Source of the DNA: Pirellulales bacterium
GTDB lineage: Bacteria > Planctomycetota > Planctomycetia > Pirellulales > DATAWG01
Direction: 5' to 3'
NCBI GenBank assembly: GCA_036267355.1
Contig: DATAWG010000088.1
Span: forward strand, 1 to 64,000
DNA length: 64,000 bases
Part shown: one piece after another, positions 7,204 through 16,563 of the stretch
How the letters are laid out: every line of letters begins with the position of its first letter
How positions within the stretch are numbered: position 1 is the first letter of the stretch
Program-made: the position numbers and the translations under genes
The notes under the pieces: model-generated
The model's input: only the letters and a program-made list of their open reading frames with translations
Told to the model about the DNA's origin: nothing
The model's database searches: none

Positions 7204-8631
7204 ATGCTCCAAACGCTTTTCTATATTCCTGACCGTGTGTTCGGCATGCCGCTGTTCGGTTGGGGGCTGCTGTTGGCCGTGTGGGCCGTGGCCAGCGCCG
7301 CGACGTTGAGCTATCAAGTCTGGCGGCATGGATTCGGGCAACAGGCGGCCAGCTATTTGCCCTTGTTGGCGCTGATCGGCTTGGCAATTCGATTCCTGCT
7401 GCCGGCCCTGGAACAGGTCGAGCATTTGCCGACCGGTGAGAATATCGTGCTCGGTCTGCCGATCCGCGGTTATGGCGTCATGCTGCTGATCGGCTTGGTG
7501 TCGGCGGTCGGGCTGGGGGTGTATCGCGCGCGGCAGCGCGGCATCGATCCGGAAATCATGTATTCGCTGGCGATCTGGCTCTTCATCGGCGGATTCGGCG
7601 GCGCTCGATTGTTCTATGTGACGGAATATTGGACGCAACAATTCGTCAAACATCATGCCGATGGAAGTTTCGATTTCGGCGCCACGCTCGCCGCGGTGGC
7701 CAACGTGGCCCAGGGCGGGATTGTCGTTTACGGCGGATTGGCGGGCGGAGTGCTGGCCGGCGCGTTTTTCCTGCGCCGGCATCGGTTGCCGGTGCTGCGA
7801 ATCTTCGACATCTGCGCTCCGAGCGTGATGCTCGGGCTGGCGATCGGACGGATCGGATGTTTTTTGAACGGCTGTTGCTATGGCGGCGTGTGTGCGCTGC
7901 CTTGGGCGGTCGCGTTTCCGCAGCAATCGCCGCCCTTCGAGCGGCAAATGAATCGGGCTCAATTGTATCTGCACGGTCTGGCGTTCTCGGATCAGGGAAC
8001 CGGCTTGGGCGGACCGGCCATCATTTATCACGTCGAACCCGGCTCGGCGGCGGCTCGGGCCGGCCTGAAGGCCGACCAGCAGATCGTCGAGATCGATCGC
8101 CAAACGGCGAGCGATCCGAAGCCGGTGCGGATCTTTCCCGCCAAACGGCGCGAGGGTGCGGGCGAGGGAGCAGTCGTGCAAGACGATTCGCTTTCCGCTG
8201 CCGAAATGGCCCTCTTGGGCGTATCGGGCGAAGGAACGCGGATCACGCTGCGCACCGATCGAAGCGCGGAGCCTGCGAGTTGGGCAATCACGGCCGCCGA
8301 CGAACCGCCGCAGCGCAGCTTGCCCGTGCATCCGACGCAGCTTTACGATTCACTCGGGGCGGCGCTGCTGTGCCTGCTGCTGATCGCCTACGGACCTTTC
8401 AGCCGGCACGACGGCGAGACGCTGGCCTTGCTGTTCATTCTCCATCCCGTCGCCCGGTTCCTGATCGAGGCGATCCGCACCGACGAGCCAAAGAAGTATT
8501 TCGGGATGAGCATTTCCCAGGTCGGCAGCCTGCTATTCGTCGCTATCGCCATGGGGCTGTGGTTCTATCTCCGCCGGCGGCCGGCAAAATCGGCGGGGCC
8601 CCGCCTCGCGGCACCGATCGCCGTCGGCTGA
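7204..8631 (+). CDS. lgt: Prolipoprotein diacylglyceryl transferase with inserted PDZ-like domain
   Basis: Integral inner-membrane enzyme that transfers diacylglycerol from phosphatidylglycerol to the lipobox Cys of prolipoproteins. Residues 1-240 and 375-475 carry the Lgt core: VYGGLAGGVLAG (Tyr where the E. coli enzyme has His103), the signature GLAIGRIGCFLNGCCYG, HPTQLYDSLGA and the final helices. The protein is 475 residues, far longer than the usual 260-300, because about 130 residues are inserted between the signature and HPTQLY. This insert contains YHVEPGSAAARAGLKADQQI, which reads as a PDZ domain carboxylate loop region. The insert should face the periplasm and might hold substrate proteins or peptides (inference). 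The ATG at 7204 is the first start in the frame after the hairpin. Confidence 0.9.
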   Translation: MLQTLFYIPDRVFGMPLFGWGLLLAVWAVASAATLSYQVWRHGFGQQAASYLPLLALIGLAIRFLLPALEQVEHLPTGENIVLGLPIRGYGVMLLIGLVSAVGLGVYRARQRGIDPEIMYSLAIWLFIGGFGGARLFYVTEYWTQQFVKHHADGSFDFGATLAAVANVAQGGIVVYGGLAGGVLAGAFFLRRHRLPVLRIFDICAPSVMLGLAIGRIGCFLNGCCYGGVCALPWAVAFPQQSPPFERQMNRAQLYLHGLAFSDQGTGLGGPAIIYHVEPGSAAARAGLKADQQIVEIDRQTASDPKPVRIFPAKRREGAGEGAVVQDDSLSAAEMALLGVSGEGTRITLRTDRSAEPASWAITAADEPPQRSLPVHPTQLYDSLGAALLCLLLIAYGPFSRHDGETLALLFILHPVARFLIEAIRTDEPKKYFGMSISQVGSLLFVAIAMGLWFYLRRRPAKSAGPRLAAPIAVG

Positions 8632-9031
8632 CGATTGTCGATCTCGAGACCGTGTGCCAATCGATCTCGAGATCGTGTGCCACTGGCCAAGCGAAGTCGG
8701 CCGTGTGCCACTGGCCAGCGAAGTCGGCCAGTGGGAGCGCCGCTGGACTTGGCAATCGCCACTTGAACGCCGCCGTTTGCCGTTTAATCTCGCGTCGCAT
8801 GCATCCGAGCCTCAACGTCAACCTGCCGGCCGGCACTGGCCGACTGCGCTGGCCAGTGGCACACGCGGCGAGAGCGAGCGCTGCGCAAGTGATGCGGGGA
8901 CAACGGTTTGACAGGCCCGCCGCCGAACGCGAAGATGGACCGCAGCCGCCCCGGGTTCTCTTGGGCCGCAGTGGAAACCGCCCAGAACGGGAACTTTTCG
9001 CGCTTGCGGGGCGTCTCATTCAACGGAGCGA
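8632..9031. repeat. Gap with GTGCCACTGGCC-type repeats before the sigma gene
   Basis: Three closely spaced direct copies of GTGCCA(C/A)...ACTGGCCA(A)GCGAAGTCGGCC lie at 8652-8735, and a longer palindromic form GCACTGGCCGACTGCGCTGG runs at 8832-8865. They belong to the same family as the GCCACTGGCTCTGCCAGTG repeats at 25486-25545, 25853-25908, 39198-39220 and inside the methyltransferase gene at 49809. Nothing coding is supported here; the sigma-gene promoter is expected in the last 100 bp. Confidence 0.6.
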
Positions 9032-9595
9032 GTGGTGAACGACGACGCCCAACTCATCGATCAAGCCCTTGCTGGCCAATCGGTGGCGTTTGGGCGCTTG
9101 GTGACAAAATATCAAGACCGCTTGTACAACGCTTTGGTGCATGTCGTCGGCTCGGCCGAAGAAGCCAAAGACGTCGCCCAAGATGCCTTCGTGCAGGCGT
9201 TTTTGAAGCTCGATTCGTTCCAGCGTTCGGCGGCATTTTACACGTGGCTCTATCGCATTGCCTTCAACCTTGCCATCAGCCGGTTTCGCAAGACGAAGCC
9301 GACCGTTTCGGTCGATCGGGCGCGCGAATCGAGCGGACAAGAAATCATGGCCCGCGACCCACCGCCGGGCGAACGGCTCGAACAACAGGAACGCGCCCAG
9401 CAGGTCCAACTCGCTTTGGCGGCGCTCGACGAACACCATCGGGCAGTGCTAGTGCTCCGGGAAATCGACGGCTGCAGTTATGAAGCCATCGCCGAAATCC
9501 TCGACCTGCCCGTCGGCACGGTTCGCAGCCGTTTGCACCGGGCTCGGATGGAACTGCGGGAACTGCTGAAAGGCGTCGTGCAAGAAGAACGCTGA
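9032..9595 (+). CDS. ECF RNA polymerase sigma factor
   Basis: A 187-residue sigma-70 family protein of extracytoplasmic-function type. Region 2 is seen in EAKDVAQDAFVQAFLKLDSF and TWLYRIAFNLAISRFRK (about residues 45-90), and region 4 in VLREIDGCSYEAIAEILDLP followed by GTVRSRLHRAR (about 140-180), the helix-turn-helix that reads the -35 box. The start is GTG; two GTG codons (9032 and 9035) sit after a CGGAG motif, and the second has better spacing. The next gene encodes a membrane protein with an anti-sigma-like N-terminus, so activity is probably controlled by that partner. Confidence 0.93.
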   Translation: MVNDDAQLIDQALAGQSVAFGRLVTKYQDRLYNALVHVVGSAEEAKDVAQDAFVQAFLKLDSFQRSAAFYTWLYRIAFNLAISRFRKTKPTVSVDRARESSGQEIMARDPPPGERLEQQERAQQVQLALAALDEHHRAVLVLREIDGCSYEAIAEILDLPVGTVRSRLHRARMELRELLKGVVQEER

Positions 9596-9863
9596 CGTTT
9601 TCTCCACGATACGAATTGGCACTGAAATAGAACTGCAAAACGGGGATTCGCCGCCGACGGCAATCAGATTTGCTCGAAGCACTATTCGAGCCGAGGCTCG
9701 GCGTTTATTCCCCTTCATGAGCTGGCCCGAGAGCTGGCGAAAAGAATGGGGCTTGGCTGCGAACCCGGTCGAAATTGCCCGAAAAAATGGTTTCCCCGAG
9801 GTGCCTGTCCCCCTGCTTTCACATCCTCTGAAGGCTCGCAGCGCGCAGCGCAAGGAATCGAAC

Positions 9864-12554
9864 ATGGATCCGATGTTTCAAGACGAACGCATCAGCGCCT
9901 ATCTCGACGGCCAATTGCCGAGCGACGAGCGCGCGCGGTTCGAAGACGAGTTGGCCCGCAATAGCGAGCTGCGCCAGGTCGTCGAGGAATTGCGCGGCTT
10001 GCACGACAGCTTGCAGGCCGTGCCGCGTCATTCCTTGAACGACGATTTCGCGGAGCACGTGCTGCGGCGGGCCGAACGGGCCATGCTCACGGGTCCGGCC
10101 GTCGCCGCAAACACCGCCGGCGCGAATAGCAATGGCGCGGACTCCGCCAATAGACAATCTACGGCTACGCAATCGACTGACACGCAATCTGCCGCGACGC
10201 ACGGCGGCGATGGTGTTGCCGCGACGGGCGACTTGCAGGCTGCCGGTGGTTTCGCCGCTCGCTCGTCGTATGCGGATGCTCCGCGTAGCCGCCGGCCGTG
10301 GATTTGGGCGGCCGTTGCGATTGCCGTCGGCGTGATGGTGATGGTTCTGAATCCGCAGTCCAAAAAGCATGACCAACTTGCTCGACTCGAATCGACGCCG
10401 AACGTCCCGGAAGAGGGTCAGAAATCGCTCCACTCCTCTGCCAGCCCGATGGCTCCGCAGATCTCGGCCGCCGGTTCCGGTGGGAAAGCCTTCGCGGGTG
10501 GCGAAAAGCAATTGCTGCGCAAACGTGCCGAAGGATTGGCCGGCGAACCGAATGCGAAACATGAAGCTTCCTCGAACGTCGGATTCGGCGGGCGAGAAAG
10601 TTTGGAGCGCGATTCGACATCGCCCCCCGCTCCTCCCGCAATACCCCGGCAAGGCTCGCTTGCGGATGGTGCTGTCGGCGGCACGGCGCCTAATCTGGCA
10701 GATTCGACCGGTCGTAATGACGTCGCCGGTAGCGGTTCGCTGACACTCCGTGGCGCGAACGACTATCGCCGTAGCGGCGCTCGCTTGGCCGACTCGCCTG
10801 CCGTGCCAGACAAGAACGGTCCTGGCAAAACTGGCCCCAGCAAAATTGGCGCGCCGCCGGCCGATCGGCTGGCGACCGATAACTCGGCCATGGATCGAAA
10901 AAGTCTGGATGCCATCTCAACCGGCAGCGAAGCCGCCGACAAATCGGGCGTCAATCGCGCGGCAGCGGCCCCGGCCGGGGTTCTCGCCGCCAATGCCCAC
11001 GCCAAGCATAACGCCGACACCGATGATTACCAAACGCTGCCGGCCGGCGGGATGATCGTCGGCGAATGGGCCACCACGCCCGAGGTTTCCAAGGAGGCTT
11101 TCCAGCGGTTGTTGGCGCAGCGCGGGATCGCCATGAATGAAAGCCCAGCCGCGAACCTGGCCTTGATCAGCGCGGTGCGCAGTGCGTCGACCGGCAAGAT
11201 CGCTTTCGGCAATCCAACGAGTACGACGGCCGTCGAACAACATGCCGGCCAAGTCGAACAAGGCGAACAAGCCACACAAACCGCCAAATCGATCGACCTG
11301 GCTACTGCCGAGAAAGAGCCATCTCTAGATGCCGCCGAGAGTCCTTCGCCCGGGCCGCAGCCGACTGCAACGGTTGCAAAATCGCCGGCACCGGGCGGAG
11401 CAGCGCCGCCCACTGCGCTTGGCGTTGCCCGTGCGCCGCGGCCTGCGGCAACGCGATTGGATCCGGCTCGGTCGGATACGGCGAATTCGGCGGTAGCATC
11501 GTCGAAAGGCGCGCCGGTGGAGGCATCGAGTTCCGGCGTTGTTATTGGGCCATCGACCATCAATGCTGGCAGCATGCCAAATTTTGCGCCGCCGGGGCCG
11601 GCTGCGGGCCAAGGCTCGCTCGAAGTCGTCTATGTCGTCGGCACGCGCGACCAAGTGCTGGGGCTAATCGACGACCTGCACGCCCGCCCGGCCCAATATC
11701 GGCGGATGGCGCTGGCTGCCGTCGTGCCGACTCCCTCCAACAAAGAGCGCGGCGCCAAGGCCGGCCTGGAACCGGCACGGCGCGCGTCGAACGAGGCTTC
11801 GCCTCCGGCGGCAATCGCACCGGCCCCAATTGCAGCACCGTTTGGCGCGGCGAACAATCCGCCCGATGCCGGAGCAGGGAAATCTTCAGCCGATGCGGCT
11901 CAGTCAGCAGCGAAACCTGGCGCAAATAGCGATGCGAATTCTTTGCCCGCCGCCGAGCAAAATGCCGCTGCGTCGTCGGGCGGTGCGGCGAAGGCAGTCA
12001 GATCCAGTCCCGCAAGCTCGTCGATCGCCGATTCCGAATCCACGGCGGACTTGGCCGAGCAGCCGAATGGGCTGGGTTGGGCCGCGCGCATGAACCTGCC
12101 GCCGGAAACTGAAGGATTCTTGCAGCGGGCGCTGGCCGAGCGGGAGAATCTGTCGCTCCGCCAGAATCGCCAACCAAAGCCACAGGCGCGCCAAGCGCCG
12201 GCAGCGGGCACATACGGCGCTGCTGCAAATGGTTCTTTGGAAAAGGACCAACGGGCCGACAATGCAAAGAGCGTCGCCGCAAAAAGCGAGGCCGCAAACG
12301 GCGACGCCAAGTTTGGGCTGAAAGACTTGCGATTGGAAACAGCGGCCGTTCATGAAGATCGCGGCGACGAACAAACGCAAGCCGTGTTCGTCTTCCGGGT
12401 GCTTCCGCCCGTCGCGCTTTCAACGCCGGTGGTCCCGACTGCGGCGTCGCCCGCAGCGCCGCCCGCGGCAACTTCGCCAAGCGGTGTTCCAACTCCGGCA
12501 GCAACCCCTGCGGGCGTTGCGCCTGCGGCGCCACCGGAAAAGGCTGGCAAATAG
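9864..12554 (+). CDS. Very long membrane-anchored anti-sigma factor-like protein
   Basis: About 896 residues from the ATG at 9864 (an in-frame start lies 147 bp upstream, but an AAGGAAT Shine-Dalgarno favours 9864). Residues 1-75 (ERISAYLDGQLPSDERARFE, ELRGLHDSL) match the cytoplasmic anti-sigma helical region without the zinc Cys/His. A single membrane helix follows at about 165-185 (WIWAAVAIAVGVMVMVLNP). The remaining 700 residues are Ala/Ser/Gly/Pro-rich and low-complexity, interrupted by two compact segments: GGMIVGEWATTPEVSKEAFQ, and SLEVVYVVGTRDQVLGLIDD with LHARPAQYRRMAL. These may be the extracytoplasmic sensing modules. The gene lies 268 bp after the ECF sigma gene. The role is inferred from position and N-terminus. 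Confidence 0.75.
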   Translation: MDPMFQDERISAYLDGQLPSDERARFEDELARNSELRQVVEELRGLHDSLQAVPRHSLNDDFAEHVLRRAERAMLTGPAVAANTAGANSNGADSANRQSTATQSTDTQSAATHGGDGVAATGDLQAAGGFAARSSYADAPRSRRPWIWAAVAIAVGVMVMVLNPQSKKHDQLARLESTPNVPEEGQKSLHSSASPMAPQISAAGSGGKAFAGGEKQLLRKRAEGLAGEPNAKHEASSNVGFGGRESLERDSTSPPAPPAIPRQGSLADGAVGGTAPNLADSTGRNDVAGSGSLTLRGANDYRRSGARLADSPAVPDKNGPGKTGPSKIGAPPADRLATDNSAMDRKSLDAISTGSEAADKSGVNRAAAAPAGVLAANAHAKHNADTDDYQTLPAGGMIVGEWATTPEVSKEAFQRLLAQRGIAMNESPAANLALISAVRSASTGKIAFGNPTSTTAVEQHAGQVEQGEQATQTAKSIDLATAEKEPSLDAAESPSPGPQPTATVAKSPAPGGAAPPTALGVARAPRPAATRLDPARSDTANSAVASSKGAPVEASSSGVVIGPSTINAGSMPNFAPPGPAAGQGSLEVVYVVGTRDQVLGLIDDLHARPAQYRRMALAAVVPTPSNKERGAKAGLEPARRASNEASPPAAIAPAPIAAPFGAANNPPDAGAGKSSADAAQSAAKPGANSDANSLPAAEQNAAASSGGAAKAVRSSPASSSIADSESTADLAEQPNGLGWAARMNLPPETEGFLQRALAERENLSLRQNRQPKPQARQAPAAGTYGAAANGSLEKDQRADNAKSVAAKSEAANGDAKFGLKDLRLETAAVHEDRGDEQTQAVFVFRVLPPVALSTPVVPTAASPAAPPAATSPSGVPTPAATPAGVAPAAPPEKAGK

Positions 12555-13304
12555 CCGCCAGCCTTGTTGGACGGAATTGCCTGTGTGAAAGCGGCCAAAA
12601 ATGCGCCGTCAAAACTTGGTGATCAATAGAAGGCGCCCCGCGCCCGAGGGTAACCGGGGGATCAGCCGCCAGATGGTCTATGCCGACGGATCGCGCGTCG
12701 GCGGCATAGGATGCAGGCGGCGGATGTTCCGGACACCAATCGAGCGCAGGGCGCGCGGGGGTCCCAGCGGGCCAATTCCGGCCCGGATTATTTTAGGGTG
12801 ATTCGCGGATCGTCTGGTTTCTCGCAGAGCAATGGTTGATTAAAAGCGGCCGAAGGAGATCCCTTCGCAACGGCCTCACGTTTCGAGCGATTCCCGTTGC
12901 CGTATGCAGGCCGCCGAAGCATTCCCTTCCAGCGTCGCCGGCCAGCAAGCGTCGCTTTTCATAAAGCGTCGCTTTTCATAAAGCTTGGCTGCCGGAGCAT
13001 CGTAGCAAGCGTTTGCCCCGATTCTTACGAGCCGGGTGTGTGGAATTTGTTTACTCAACTCCGAAAATCGTGGTCCGAAAGTTTCGCTGACATACTCTCT
13101 ATCCGGATGCCCCATCGATTACGGTCGCCCATTTTGCAAACGTGGTGCCAACGTTGGACAGAATTGTTGTTTATCGCCTAGCAAATTGACGTAACCTATT
13201 GTCAATAAAAGGCTAGAGTGTTTGCGCGATGGAGCGAATTATCGGCCAGAAGAGCCTGTAAAAACGGGCAATGCCTCATTCATTTGCGGGCACTGCCCGG
13301 TTCG
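12555..13304. other. 750-bp gap with a small direct repeat, no supported gene
   Basis: Contains two 17-bp direct copies of GCGTCGCTTTTCATAAA (12949 and 12966) and an inverted pair TTGAC/GTCAA separated by 10 bp at about 13188-13207. A minus-strand frame at 12876-13115 (79 residues, SETFGPRFSELSKQIPHTRL) has slightly protein-like composition but no recognisable domain or Shine-Dalgarno, and a stop immediately upstream; I leave it uncalled. Confidence 0.4.
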
Positions 13305-14654
13305 TTAGCGGCCTTCGACGTCGGTAGAACTCGCTTGAGAACGGAGGCCCAATCGCATCAAGTGAAAGATTGCCTCGCTCGCCAGAGGGAGCTGGTCGAG
13401 CTGGATCCACTCGTCTGCCGTATGTGCCTGGGCGATCGAACCTGGGCCGAACACGACCGTCGGCACGCCCGCCGCCGAGATGATCGCGGCATTGGTTCCG
13501 AACGGAACGCCGATCCGTTCGCCCCCGGCGATCGCGCCGCGCAAAATCGACGATAACCTGCCGGCCAACGCTCCATTGGCCGCATCCGAAAGCCCGCTGC
13601 TGTGCATCAGCGGTTCTTCATGCTCGATCAGGGCTGCGCCTGCACGAGCGTCACGGTCAGGCTCGGAATTGGCCGTCGCTTGGCGCCTCGCCCGCAGGCC
13701 GGCCGACACGTAGTCGACCGTCCGTTGCCATGCTGCCCGCGGGTCGTCGCCCGGCAACAAGCGATGGTCGATTTCGATGGTGCAGCGATCGGGCACGGTA
13801 TTGACACCGCTGCCGCCGGCAATCGTGCCAACGCTCAACGTCCGTCGGCCGCATAGCGGATGCTCGCCGAGCGTCGGCAGCACTTCCTGGCTGTATCGCT
13901 CCAAAAGCGACACAACGGGAGCCATGCGATAGATGGCGTTGTCGCCCAGGCCGGGATTCGAGCTGTGCGCGGCCCGGCCGTGAGCATGGCAACGCCAACG
14001 GATCATTCCCTTGTGGGCCACGACGATCTTGAGTTCTGTCGGCTCTGCGACGACGGCCGCATCGGGGCGTCGCGGGAGGAACTTTAAGACTGCTGGCGGA
14101 ATCGGTTTTGCGCCAGGCTGGGGGGCCGCTTGTGAGCTTGTGTCTGACCAGATGCGGCACACGCCCTTCGCCCCGCTGAAGCCGTGTTCTTCATTCACGG
14201 TGCATGCCAACACAACGGTGGGCCGCGGACCGGCGGCGCTGCTGCGTCCGCTTGCCCGTTCTTCTGCAAGCCGGACCAGCGCGCCGAGCATAACGGCGAG
14301 GCCCCCTTTCACGTCGCACGAACCCCGCCCATAGAGCCGGCCATCGCGAACCGTGGGCGTCCAAGGCGGAATCGTCATGCCCTCGACGCCGACCGTGTCT
14401 TGATGCACGTCGAAAAGCAGCAGCTCGCCGCCGGCCCCGGGGGGCACGTCGCCGAAGACGCAAGACAAGAGGTTGTCCTGTAGCGGCGCGATCGGCTGCC
14501 GGCAGTGCGGTATCTGAAATCGGGCAAGCAGTTTTTCGACGTAGTCGGTGACGCGCCATTCGAAGAATTCCGGGGCGGCAACATTTCGCCCCATCGGATT
14601 CACGCTCGCCAAGGCCACCAAATCGCTGAGCGTCGTGTTTAAATCGAGTGGCAT
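13305..14654 (-). CDS. M20 family metallopeptidase / deacylase
   Basis: A 449-residue di-zinc amidohydrolase of the ArgE/DapE/ACY1/CPG2 family. Visible metal and catalytic residues: His and Asp in LLFDVHQDTVGVEG, Asp in GRGSCDVKGGLAVML, Glu-Glu in CTVNEEHGF, Glu in VVAEPTELKIV and the C-terminal His in IAQAHTADEW. The dimerisation insert (RWRCHAHGRAAHSSNPGLGD, SVGTIAGGSGVNTVPD) is intact. Such enzymes remove acyl groups or cleave amino-acid amides; whether this one is acetylornithine deacetylase, DapE or a peptidase cannot be decided, and no arginine or lysine pathway gene adjoins it. It appears to be monocistronic. Confidence 0.88.
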   Translation of the reverse strand: MPLDLNTTLSDLVALASVNPMGRNVAAPEFFEWRVTDYVEKLLARFQIPHCRQPIAPLQDNLLSCVFGDVPPGAGGELLLFDVHQDTVGVEGMTIPPWTPTVRDGRLYGRGSCDVKGGLAVMLGALVRLAEERASGRSSAAGPRPTVVLACTVNEEHGFSGAKGVCRIWSDTSSQAAPQPGAKPIPPAVLKFLPRRPDAAVVAEPTELKIVVAHKGMIRWRCHAHGRAAHSSNPGLGDNAIYRMAPVVSLLERYSQEVLPTLGEHPLCGRRTLSVGTIAGGSGVNTVPDRCTIEIDHRLLPGDDPRAAWQRTVDYVSAGLRARRQATANSEPDRDARAGAALIEHEEPLMHSSGLSDAANGALAGRLSSILRGAIAGGERIGVPFGTNAAIISAAGVPTVVFGPGSIAQAHTADEWIQLDQLPLASEAIFHLMRLGLRSQASSTDVEGR

Positions 14655-15417
14655 GGCTTGCTTTCGAGGTGCAATCTCGGGTCGGGAGAGGCCATCCGGC
14701 GTTGAGGACCTCCCTCGCCGGCGCGGCAGGCTAGTATCGACCCTTCGCTAACGCCGGCGGCCAATTTCGCTGCGGGAAAAAATCGAGTGTTGAATCGCTC
14801 GCTTTCGCTTGCCTCCCCTACCTATAATGTTCATGGAGAGATTGGCGCTGCTCGGCGGCCGGGCGGGGGATGAAAGTAAGGAAATTTTTTCCAGACCCCT
14901 AACGCGTGGTATTGCTATTTGAGCTCGATCTGCGAATACTAAAACACGGAACGAGGGTTCGCCCTCGCTTCCTACCCTTCGTAGGTTCCTGCCCCACCTG
15001 CGAAGGGTTCTTTTTTGCGCCCGCGGCAAATTAATGCTGCCGGAATCCCGCCTGGGCTTAGCCCCGATTATTCATAGTGCCAGGAATTCGCGATACGCTG
15101 TGAAGTAGTAGTCGGGGGGCGTTTGTGAGCGTAAGCCTCGGTGGCTCGCCTCGCTTACGCTTCGGGCTAGCGTGGCACCATGAAAAATCCGGCTTGAGTT
15201 GCTGATCGCACACCGTGCCGCTGCTGGATTCTAAAGACCGTCGCGCGGAAATGAAACCACGCCACGGTGCAAATGCCCGAACCGCGGTCGAAAAAAGATT
15301 CTCAGCATCGCTTGGCTTTCCGATCCGCGGGCGCTTGACGGTAAAGCGCGAGGGCATTAGGATTTTCGCGGTTGGCGATATGTCTCGACGGGAGGTCGAG
15401 ATTTTTTCCGCTGTGAG
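14655..15417. other. Long gap upstream of the nuo operon
   Basis: Holds degenerate CTCGCTAACG-type copies near 14725-14755 and 15140-15180, a small GAGGGTTCGCCCTC hairpin at 14952-14965, and an isolated plus-strand terminator (separate entry). No coding frame looks real on either strand. The promoter of the M20 gene should lie at its left end and that of nuoA at its right. Confidence 0.5.
14974..15016 (+). terminator. Orphan terminator-like hairpin
   Basis: Stem ACCCTTCGTAGGT / ACCTGCGAAGGGT (one mismatch) with a short GC loop is followed by CTTTTTT on the plus strand. No plus-strand gene precedes it: the neighbouring gene to the left is on the minus strand. It may terminate a small RNA transcribed from the preceding 300 bp, or block read-through into nuoA. 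Confidence 0.6.
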
Positions 15418-15437
15418 TTTGTGAGAATATTCACAAA
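15418..15437. promoter_or_regulatory. CRP/FNR-like palindrome upstream of nuoA
   Basis: TTTGTGA-N6-TCACAAA, perfect 7-bp arms with a 6-bp spacer, the exact geometry of CRP-superfamily operators (TGTGA-N6-TCACA). It lies 131 bp before the nuoA start and a second TGTGA half-site sits just upstream at 15412. It is likely an operator for the complex I operon; the cognate regulator is not in the window. Confidence 0.6.
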
Positions 15438-15568
15438 GTAGGTGTTCTTGGCGGCTTCGGTGCCGCTTCCATTGGCTCCGCGACCCGGGAGCCGGCGATT
15501 CGGAGGATCGCCTCGCGTGTCACGCGATTCGTGGCTCTTTCCTACCTGAACCTTTCGATCGACGGTTT

Positions 15569-16006
15569 ATGGTCAGCCTGTTTTTGCCCGTGCTGTTGTT
15601 CGTGGTTCTGGCTGCCGGGCTGTCGTTGGCGCTGGTCGTGGCAGGGCGGGTGATTGGCCCGCACCGCGATTCGGCCGTCAAGCGAATGCCGTATGAAAGC
15701 GGCATGGATCCGATTCACGATTCGCGGCGGCGGTTCGACGTGCGGTTCCATCTGGTCGCGATCGCGTTCTTGCTCTTCGATGTCGAATTGCTGTTCCTTT
15801 ATCCCTGGGCCGTGGCCAGCCGGCCAGGGGCGGCAGAAGCGGCGGCCAAAAACGATGCGCCGGCGCCCGCCGGCATCGATTGGGCCGTGCGGCATCACTT
15901 GGTGTCGGGCCGTGGCTTGGTGTTCGTCGAGGTGATGGTGTTCATCGCCTTGTTGGGTTTGGGATTCGTGTATGCGTGGCGGAAGGGGGTGTTCCGATGG
16001 CGATAG
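15569..16006 (+). CDS. nuoA: NADH-quinone oxidoreductase subunit A
   Basis: A 145-residue membrane subunit of complex I with three helices. The conserved cytoplasmic loop [11 protein letters not shown] and the segment [20 protein letters not shown] (with the acidic FDVE pair) are the NuoA signature. It has a longer Ala-rich loop between helices 2 and 3 than E. coli NuoA. It is the first gene of the fourteen-gene operon and overlaps nuoB by 10 bp. A CRP/FNR-like palindrome lies upstream. Confidence 0.95.
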   Translation: MVSLFLPVLLFVVLAAGLSLALVVAGRVIGPHRDSAVKRMPYESGMDPIHDSRRRFDVRFHLVAIAFLLFDVELLFLYPWAVASRPGAAEAAAKNDAPAPAGIDWAVRHHLVSGRGLVFVEVMVFIALLGLGFVYAWRKGVFRWR

Positions 16007-16563
16007 ACCTGCCCGAAAATGTGGTAGTCGGCCGGTTGGACAGCCTGGCAAGTTGGTGCCGGAAAAACAGTTTGTGGCCGATGCCCTTTGCAACCGCCTG
16101 TTGCGGAATCGAATTGATGGCCACCGGGGCGAGCAAGTTCGACATCTCGCGGTTCGGGGCCGAGGTGTTTCGCTTCAGCCCACGGCAATGCGATCTGATG
16201 ATCGTCGCCGGTCGAGTGGTGATGAAGATGCTGCCGGTGTTGCAACGGATTTGGCAGCAGATGCTCGAGCCGAAATGGTGTATCTCGATGGGTGCCTGCG
16301 CGTCGACCGGCGGAGTGTTCGACACGTATTGTGTCGTGCAAGGCATCGATCGATTCATCCCGGTCGATATGTACATTCCTGGCTGCCCGCCGCGGCCGGA
16401 GCAATTGATCCAAGCCGTGATTGATCTGCAAGACAAGATTCAACATGAGGGCACGCTCGCCGGCCGAGAATTCGACGTGAAGGCCCGGCAACAGCGCAAA
16501 CGGGCATTGGTCGAAGTGCCGGGCGTCGTGCAAGTCGACAGCGCTCGCACGCCGAACGTGTAA
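15997..16563 (+). CDS. nuoB: NADH-quinone oxidoreductase subunit B
   Basis: A 188-residue peripheral-arm subunit that holds cluster N2, the last Fe-S centre before quinone. The four ligands are visible: Cys35 and Cys36 ([12 protein letters not shown]), Cys101 ([10 protein letters not shown]) and Cys130 ([12 protein letters not shown]). The start ATG lies inside the nuoA end and gives [12 protein letters not shown]; a longer in-frame start within nuoA is unlikely. The TAA stop overlaps the left terminus of a MITE-like element by two bases, so the element may have inserted right at the gene's end. Confidence 0.97.
   Translation: MAIDLPENVVVGRLDSLASWCRKNSLWPMPFATACCGIELMATGASKFDISRFGAEVFRFSPRQCDLMIVAGRVVMKMLPVLQRIWQQMLEPKWCISMGACASTGGVFDTYCVVQGIDRFIPVDMYIPGCPPRPEQLIQAVIDLQDKIQHEGTLAGREFDVKARQQRKRALVEVPGVVQVDSARTPNV

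Noticed and set aside
12876-13115. 79-residue minus-strand frame upstream of the M20 gene
   Set aside because: Some protein-like stretches, but no recognised family, no Shine-Dalgarno and a direct DNA repeat inside it; support is too weak to call.
13188-13207. TTGAC-N10-GTCAA palindrome as an operator
   Set aside because: It lies downstream of the M20 gene's 3' end with no gene starting nearby, so there is nothing obvious for it to regulate.
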